This document shows, piece after piece, positions 58,738-64,000 of a stretch of DNA of 64,000 bases. The translations under genes were made by a program, and so were the position numbers. The stretch's first letter is position 1; the number at the start of each line of letters is the position of its first letter. Under the pieces are notes generated by a model. It had not been told where the DNA came from, did not search any database, and saw only the letters and a program-made list of their open reading frames with translations. The DNA is from Vanrija pseudolonga. Taxonomy: Eukaryota > Basidiomycota > Tremellomycetes > Trichosporonales > Trichosporonaceae. Where the stretch lies: contig NC_085851.1 of the NCBI RefSeq assembly GCF_020906515.1, forward strand, positions 2,170,001 through 2,234,000. The letters are read 5' to 3'.

Positions 58738-59338
58738 CTACTGAATCTTGATTGTCTCGTCGACCGGCGCGCCAATAATCTCATGCACGCGCAGCTTCTC
58801 CTTGTCCCACACCCCGCCGGTCCAGTACTTGTCGGCCTTGATGCGCTCCCAGCACGCCTCCAGCGTGGGGAACCGCAGCACCATGACCGAGCCGGCCATG
58901 CCGGGGATCTGGTCCGCTGCGGGCTTGCCGGGCTGGTGAGTCGCGAGCTCGTCGGAGAGGTAGGCGCGGCCGAAGACTGGGGCGGGGTGTTAGCTGGGCT
59001 CTTAGGAGCGGGGTTGGGCCGACTAGCGGGCGAGGTCCGACGCGATGGGCAACGACAGTGTTGGCGCTGGAATCGCTTCCGTGCACGACCAGCGTGGTCG
59101 CCCTGGCCCGCACGCTCGCCGCGCTCGCGTGCTACTCACCAGACGCGCCAGACTCCTTGTCCTTTGTCGCCTCGGCCAAGTGCGCCTCGCGGACCTTGAG
59201 CCTTGCGTCGACGTTGTCGGGGTAGTCAGGGCAGTAGCATAGGTAGAGGGGCATGCTGGCTGGGCGGGAGGTCGAGAGTGCGCGGGTGAGGGGGCGGGTA
59301 AGCGTGGCCTTGGGGAGGGACGAGAGGGTCGAGAGCAT
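58738..59338 (-). CDS. YCII-domain protein, probably mitochondrial
   Basis: Exons 59338-59140 and 58976-58738 give 145 aa. The N-terminus MLSTLSSLPKATLTRPLTRA is basic and Ser/Thr-rich, like a mitochondrial presequence. The YCII fold follows: YLCYCPDYPDNVDARLKVRE, AEATKDKESGASVFGRAYLS, MAGSVMVLRFPTLEACWERI and the end EIIGAPVDETIKIQ. The family is a small ferredoxin-like fold of uncertain enzymatic role. An in-frame Met at 59389 would add 17 residues. The 163-nt intron is long for the window. Confidence 0.85.
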
Positions 59339-60408
59339 TGAGGATATTTGTGTCCTGTTTGACTTAAGAGAGCGAGCAAAGCCAAGCAAGCAAGCGCTGG
59401 GGCCGGACAGCCGGGTTCAAGTACTCGCGGCCCGTTGGCCCGCTAGATGCCGGCTGAGTGAGTGAGTCGGGCGGGCCGGGCGGGTGGGCAGGCGGGTGGG
59501 ATCACGTGAAATCTCATGGCTCGAACAAGAGCGAGCTGCGACATTGCTTGCTGCTGCATGCCGCGTCCCACTGCACCCACCCACTCGCAGCGACGTATAC
59601 ATAACACGGCGGATCGGGCGGAAATCACCATGGAGATGGTGCGATCGCAATGGATCTTGTGTCGGCGGCCAAGCGGCGGGCCAAGCCATGATCGCCGCGG
59701 CGCTCGTCGTCTGTGCCGTCCACCACGGACGCAGCGATGCTGTGCCCAAGTCAAGTCGTTTGGATGCGCTCGGCACCGGCCGGCTCGGCGGTGAGGGCTG
59801 TGATGGATCTGAGCGAGGAGCGAGCGAGCGAGCAGCATGCAGGCCACAGCCGCGGCTACACACGCCGTGCCTCCAGTTCCTCGCGCGCCGTGATGATGAT
59901 GTGAGAATGAATCAGAATCAATTGAGAACTGCTGGCCTGCTGACCTACTTCTTGCTCTTTTCGGCCGCCAGGGCCGTTTCATCCTTATCTGCGCGAGTAC
60001 TGCAGCAACGTTGCTGCACTGTCGTCGTCGTCGTCGTGTCCGACCCATGTCGCGACCGCCGCTGCCGCCATACCGCGCGGCGTCCCGCGCGGCATGTGAC
60101 AGCATGGCTTGACAATGCGAGATCGCGGTGTCTGGCTGGGCTGTGCAGCGTTGCTGCGACTAGCTAGCACAGAGAGCCAAGAGATGCAATGTGCGCCCCG
60201 ATGGCGGGGAGTACGTCATTTGGCAATGGACGGCGCCGCGCACATCTGGGCAGGCAGGCAATCGTAGTCAGAGTCCACCCTGCACAGTTCACACCGACCA
60301 GGCCTTCCTCCTTCCTCCTCCATACATATAGATCGCCGTGTCCTCGTTGCGTCGCATCGCTCCTTGCTCAACTCAACTCGGCTTATACAGCTCCCATCTA
60401 CCACTACC
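59339..60408. other. Intergenic, divergent, 1.07 kb
   Basis: No gene seen; short open frames on both strands lack coding character. ATCACGTGA lies near 59511-59519 and CATACATATAG near 60322-60333, about 80 nt before the next start codon. Confidence 0.45.
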
Positions 60409-62240
60409 ATGCGCACAACCATAGCACTTGTCGCGCTGCTCGTCCTCGCGGGAGGGGACACCAGCTACACGGCCAACGCGCGCTGGGTGCCAGCAAACGC
60501 CCGTCCCATCTGGGCCAAACGCCAGGAAGGTGAGTAGGCCGTGTTACACTCAATATTGTGTTGTCGCTGCACGCACAAACCGCTGCCCCTTCCTTCCTCG
60601 CACCCAGCAGCACACAGCGCTGACACCCCACACAGAAAGCAGGTACGTTGACGGCCTCGTGCCCAAATTCACTGGCGCTCAGTCTGATCTCTCCTCCCCC
60701 TGCTCCGTCTGACCCGCCGCCCCCGCCGCCTTCCTCCAACGTCGTCGTCGTGCCGCCGTCCGAATCGACTGCTCCGCCACCATCGCCCTCGGCCCCGCCG
60801 CAACAACCATCTGACTCTGCATCGCCGCCGCCGCCGCCGCCGTCATCGACACCTCCTGAGTAAGTGGGCAACATGTGACTCCGCTTGGGCCGTGATTCAA
60901 ACCCTAATGTTCCTTAGTTTGCCATCTAGTCCACCCGCAGTGAGTGCCTGATCTCGTATTTGCCAAGACGCCGCAAAGCACATCTGCCAACCAGTTTCAG
61001 TCCGGCACGCCCGTGCCAGCGTCGCCGAGCGAGACGGGTGGCATCGTCCCCTCGTCATCTCCGCCGCCGCCGTTGTCGTCGGCGCCTGTTGACCCTTCGC
61101 AGAGCGCCCCGCCAGAGCCATCGTGGCCATCGCGCTCGATTCCGCCAATCTCACTACCGCCCATCTCGGTTCCTCCACCGGCGTCATCCGAGCCACCGGC
61201 ATCGCAGCAACCAGCGTCGCAGCCGCCATCCTCGGAGCCTCCAGCTTCGCAACCTCCAGCTTCGCAGCCCCCTGCATCGCAGCCTCCTGCATCGGAACCA
61301 CCTGCATCACAGCCTCCGGCGTCGCAACCTCCGGCGTCGCAACCCCCGTCGCAGGCTCCGCCATCGGTAGTTCCACCGTCTGTAGTTCCGCCATCCGTTG
61401 CGCCACCATCTGTCGCACCTCCTTCGGTCGCACCCCCCTCGGTCGCTCCACCTGCCTCAACCCCTCCCCCACCACCGCCACCTGCGAGCTCACCCCCAGC
61501 AACGGCCGCTCCGCCCCCTGCCAACTCGCCGCCCAACCCGCCGGCGCCGAATACACCAAACCCGCAGCCGGCCAACACACAAGCCCCACCCCCAGCGAAC
61601 ACGCCAGCACCTGCCCAGCAGCCACCCCCTGCGGCCACAAACGCCAACACACCTGCGGGTGGTAACAACCCACCACCAGCGGCGAGCCCGACTCCACAGG
61701 CCCCTCCCCCGGTCCTCACGTTCACGAACGTGGTCACTGATGTCGGAACCACCACTGGCGCCAACGGTGCCGTAACCACGACCAGTTCTCTGAGAACAGT
61801 AATTGTGACGCTCACAGCTGGGTCCCAAGAGTCCATTGCGTCACAGTCGGGCGGAATGGGTAAGTCTGCGACGAGAAATGGAATGCTGAAACGACAGTGG
61901 TCGTCACACTCACGGCCACCAACCCTACGGCGACGGTCGGGAGCGATCTCGGCCTTGCTATCGTGACAATGACGAGACCGACAACCGATGCGCAAGGCTC
62001 AGTATCGCAGCAGGTAGGGGCTTTTTTCTGGGGCCTTGGCCGTGGCGCTGACACGTCCAGACATACGCGACTGCCGTCCACCTCACCCAGGCTGCCGGCG
62101 CGACGGCGTACAAGACGGACCACAACGGGTCGCTCCAGTCGAGTGGTCGCCCAAGTCATGGCGCGGGGTACGCTTGGGCCATGAGCCTCGTGTGCTGTGT
62201 CGCTGTGGCATTCGGCGTTCCATTGTTTGCGAGCGTGTAA
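60409..62240 (+). CDS. Secreted Pro/Ser-rich repeat protein, GPI-type
   Basis: Six exons (60409-60529, 60640-60859, 60918-60939, 60995-61859, 61898-62013, 62061-62240) give 507 aa. It starts with a signal peptide (MRTTIALVALLVLAGG) and the segment ARWVPANARPIWAKRQEA, which contains KR, a possible Kex2-type site. The bulk is Pro/Ser-rich with two families of pentapeptide repeats: PPASQ/E (about 61195-61345) and PPSVV/A (about 61365-61450). A Thr-rich part follows (TVVVTLTATNPTATVG), then an N-glycosylation site and a hydrophobic C-terminus (WAMSLVCCVAVAFGVPLFAS). A wall or adhesin-like role is likely. Exon 3 is a 22-nt micro-exon and its acceptors are the least certain part of the model. Confidence 0.78.
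61195..61450 (+). repeat. Tandem 15-nt coding repeats (PPASQ then PPSVV/A)
   Basis: About ten PPASQ/PPASE units are followed by about six PPSVV/PPSVA units, each 15 nt, inside the Pro/Ser-rich wall protein gene. Neighbouring units are nearly the same at the DNA level, as expected for copy-number change by slippage. Confidence 0.8.
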
Positions 62241-63215
62241 AAGAGCGTGGGGTAGGGAAGAGAGTGGAGGTGAAGTGGGTCGCCGGGAATAGAAGGACAT
62301 TGGCTATACTGCTGTGAAACGAGTCTGCCCCAAGGCAAGGGGAGCAGAGACTTGTGCCGGCAGCAGCAGGGCAAGACGGAGACGAAGTTTGGTATAATGG
62401 ATGGCCAACGAGGACCATTTTTATACACGCGTGATTAGATGCACACTGCACACTGCACACACAACATGGCGCACAAACACAATCGGGGCGAGCGACAGAT
62501 TGCGACAGACAAAGCGGCGCGCCACGGCGCTGCTGTCGTCACAGCTCAGCAGCGCACGGGCGAATGATCTCACAAACAAGAGGCAATCACGAATCGCCGC
62601 GGATGCGCAAAGCAAACAAGGCGGCAATGTCAACAGAACGCAACGCTGAGGGGTCTCTTCGGCGACGCAGAGCCAGCAGGCCCAACAGCTGTCGGCAGGC
62701 CCAGCTTCAGCCCCGGCCTCAGCTGTCCTCGACTCACATGAACTCATGTTCGATGACGCCGGGACGGGAGCGAGCTCCATGAAGTGTGCAAGTGTGTGCG
62801 AGCTCAACTTGCGCCCTCATCGCCGCCATCATCCCCGTCGTCGCCATGCCCCCTCCCCCGCTCCCCATCAGCGCCATCCACGCACATCCTCGCGCCATCC
62901 CCACGCCGCGGTCCGAGCGTATACCAAACGTGCCATGGGAGGCAGGCGGCCACGGGCCGTCCGTGCGCTGTGCGCTGCGCTCCACGCTGGTCATCGCTGG
63001 CGCACGCACGCACAAACACGCCGCCGTTGGGGGTAGGGCAAATCTTCACAACGCTGCGACCGACAACGAGATAAATACTGGCGGTGTGGGCTGAGCTCAC
63101 GACAACAACGCGCACTCGACTTGCTTCGACGCCAGCTGGCACCCACTGCCTGCCTGCCTGCCTGCCTCGATCCTCGACTCCAGCAAGCAAGCAAGCCCTA
63201 CCACCCACCACCGAC
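62241..63215. other. Intergenic, 975 nt
   Basis: No gene is supported. A TGCC tetranucleotide repeat (about 63146-63167) is followed by a GCAA repeat near 63184-63196, just before the small Cys-protein gene. Confidence 0.45.
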
Positions 63216-63421
63216 ATGGCCTGCGCCGACGACACCCCCCTCAACAACGCCGACGACGAGTCGTGCGCCGGTAACAGCGCGGGCGAGAACGCCGGCGGTG
63301 AGTGGGCTTGCTGGCCGGCCCGAGACGCGGCGCCGCTGACACCCCGCGCGCAGGCCAGTGCTCCCCCCGCCGTAGCCGCGACGGCTCGGTGCACTGCTCG
63401 CTGTGCGGCCGCGAGCTCTAG
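63216..63421 (+). CDS. Small Cys-rich protein, 49 aa
   Basis: Exons 63216-63297 and 63354-63421 give 49 aa. The intron starts GTGAGT, has a CGCTGAC branch site and ends GCGCAG. The first exon is acidic and Asn-rich with Cys at positions 3 and 17 (MACADDTPLNNADDESC). The second gives GQCSPRRSRDGSVHCSLCGR. The CxxC near the end could bind zinc or another metal. I do not recognise a family. Support is the clean splice, GC-rich third positions and a sensible stop; the model is tentative because it is short. Confidence 0.5.
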
Positions 63422-64000
63422 CCGCTGCGCCGCGCAAGCAACCCAAAAGGCCCTCACCTGCGGCCATGACCTGTAGCCTATGACGCCACCACCACCACCT
63501 CTCCAACATACCGGCGGCGGATGGACACTGTACTCTAGTTCACCACTCCATACACCACTCCATACACCTCTCTCTGCTGCATGCTCGGCGCCGCCCATGG
63601 CGCGGGCCTCATCTATGTACTGTTAGCGAGTAGCGAGTTGCGCGTGCTGCGGGCCGCTGGCCTGCGGCGTGTCGGCCTACTGGCGTTGCGTCCTGTCCGC
63701 CGGCGTGCTCACCACCATGTCGCGAGTCGTCTGCTGGGGCTGGGGCGCAAGGCGACGGCGAGACCGCCGCTGACGGCGAGGCTGTGTGCAAGACGCCTAG
63801 GGGATTGTCGCCGCGTGAGAGACTCTCTCCAGTCAACCGTCATCCACCAGCCCGCCCGGCGTGCAGTCATAAGGCCAGTCCCCGCCCGACCCGCGCTCCA
63901 GCCGCACGGCCCACAAGCCACGCGGAGACCTGATAAATCGTCAGCGCGTGCCCCGGGGCCGGATGAGCCGAGAGCACCAGGTCGGACGCGCTGCGGTGTT
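63422..64000. other. Right edge, no gene recognised
   Basis: Open frames here are short and GC-driven. Nothing is supported; a gene continuing beyond the right edge cannot be excluded. Confidence 0.35.

Overview
The window is nuclear DNA of a basidiomycete yeast, most likely from the Tremellomycetes and perhaps the Trichosporonales (an inference from gene content and style; no marker gene was searched). It is GC-rich. Almost every gene is cut by several short introns, mostly 34-60 nt, with donors GTGAGT or GTGGGT, CTGAC/CTAAC branch sites and NAG acceptors. Products include a GH72 glucanosyltransferase, a GH47 mannosidase, GPI-type wall proteins and a fungal Zn2Cys6 regulator. I see no transposon, virus relic or CRISPR array. 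Gene models below were spliced by hand. The multi-exon models I fully spliced add up to whole codons with one reading frame.

Layout. 1-3.5 kb: end of a WRN-type exonuclease gene facing the Fe-S helicase CHL1. 3.7-6.1 kb: MsrB and RPL26, divergent. 7.6-12.5 kb: an eIF4A-like protein that has lost every catalytic helicase motif, then EB1/BIM1. 14-20.5 kb: a Zn2Cys6 regulator and two secreted or surface proteins, one with an in-frame TAG before its GPI-type tail. 20.8-28 kb: an HpcH/HpaI aldolase, a SET methyltransferase, a DapA-family aldolase and glutathione-dependent formaldehyde dehydrogenase. 28.9-35.9 kb: a large disordered protein and a long GH47 mannosidase. 36-44.4 kb: peroxisomal FOX2, a PLP2 phosducin, a second SET protein and a PMP47-type carrier. 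45-54.2 kb: an unnamed acidic protein, an ICT1-type hydrolase, a bZIP factor (ATF1 type), TDA2, the U4 snRNA in an AT-rich island, and PEX11. 54.6-63.4 kb: a GAS-family glucanosyltransferase, NAS6, a YCII protein, a Pro/Ser-rich GPI-type protein and a 49-residue Cys protein.

Themes. Three peroxisome genes (FOX2, PMP47-like, PEX11) lie within 18 kb and would act together in fatty-acid beta-oxidation. Two keto-acid aldolases of different folds sit 3 kb apart and may serve sugar-acid use. The strongest candidates for something undescribed are the eIF4A-derived pseudohelicase and the secreted-protein gene with an in-frame TAG.
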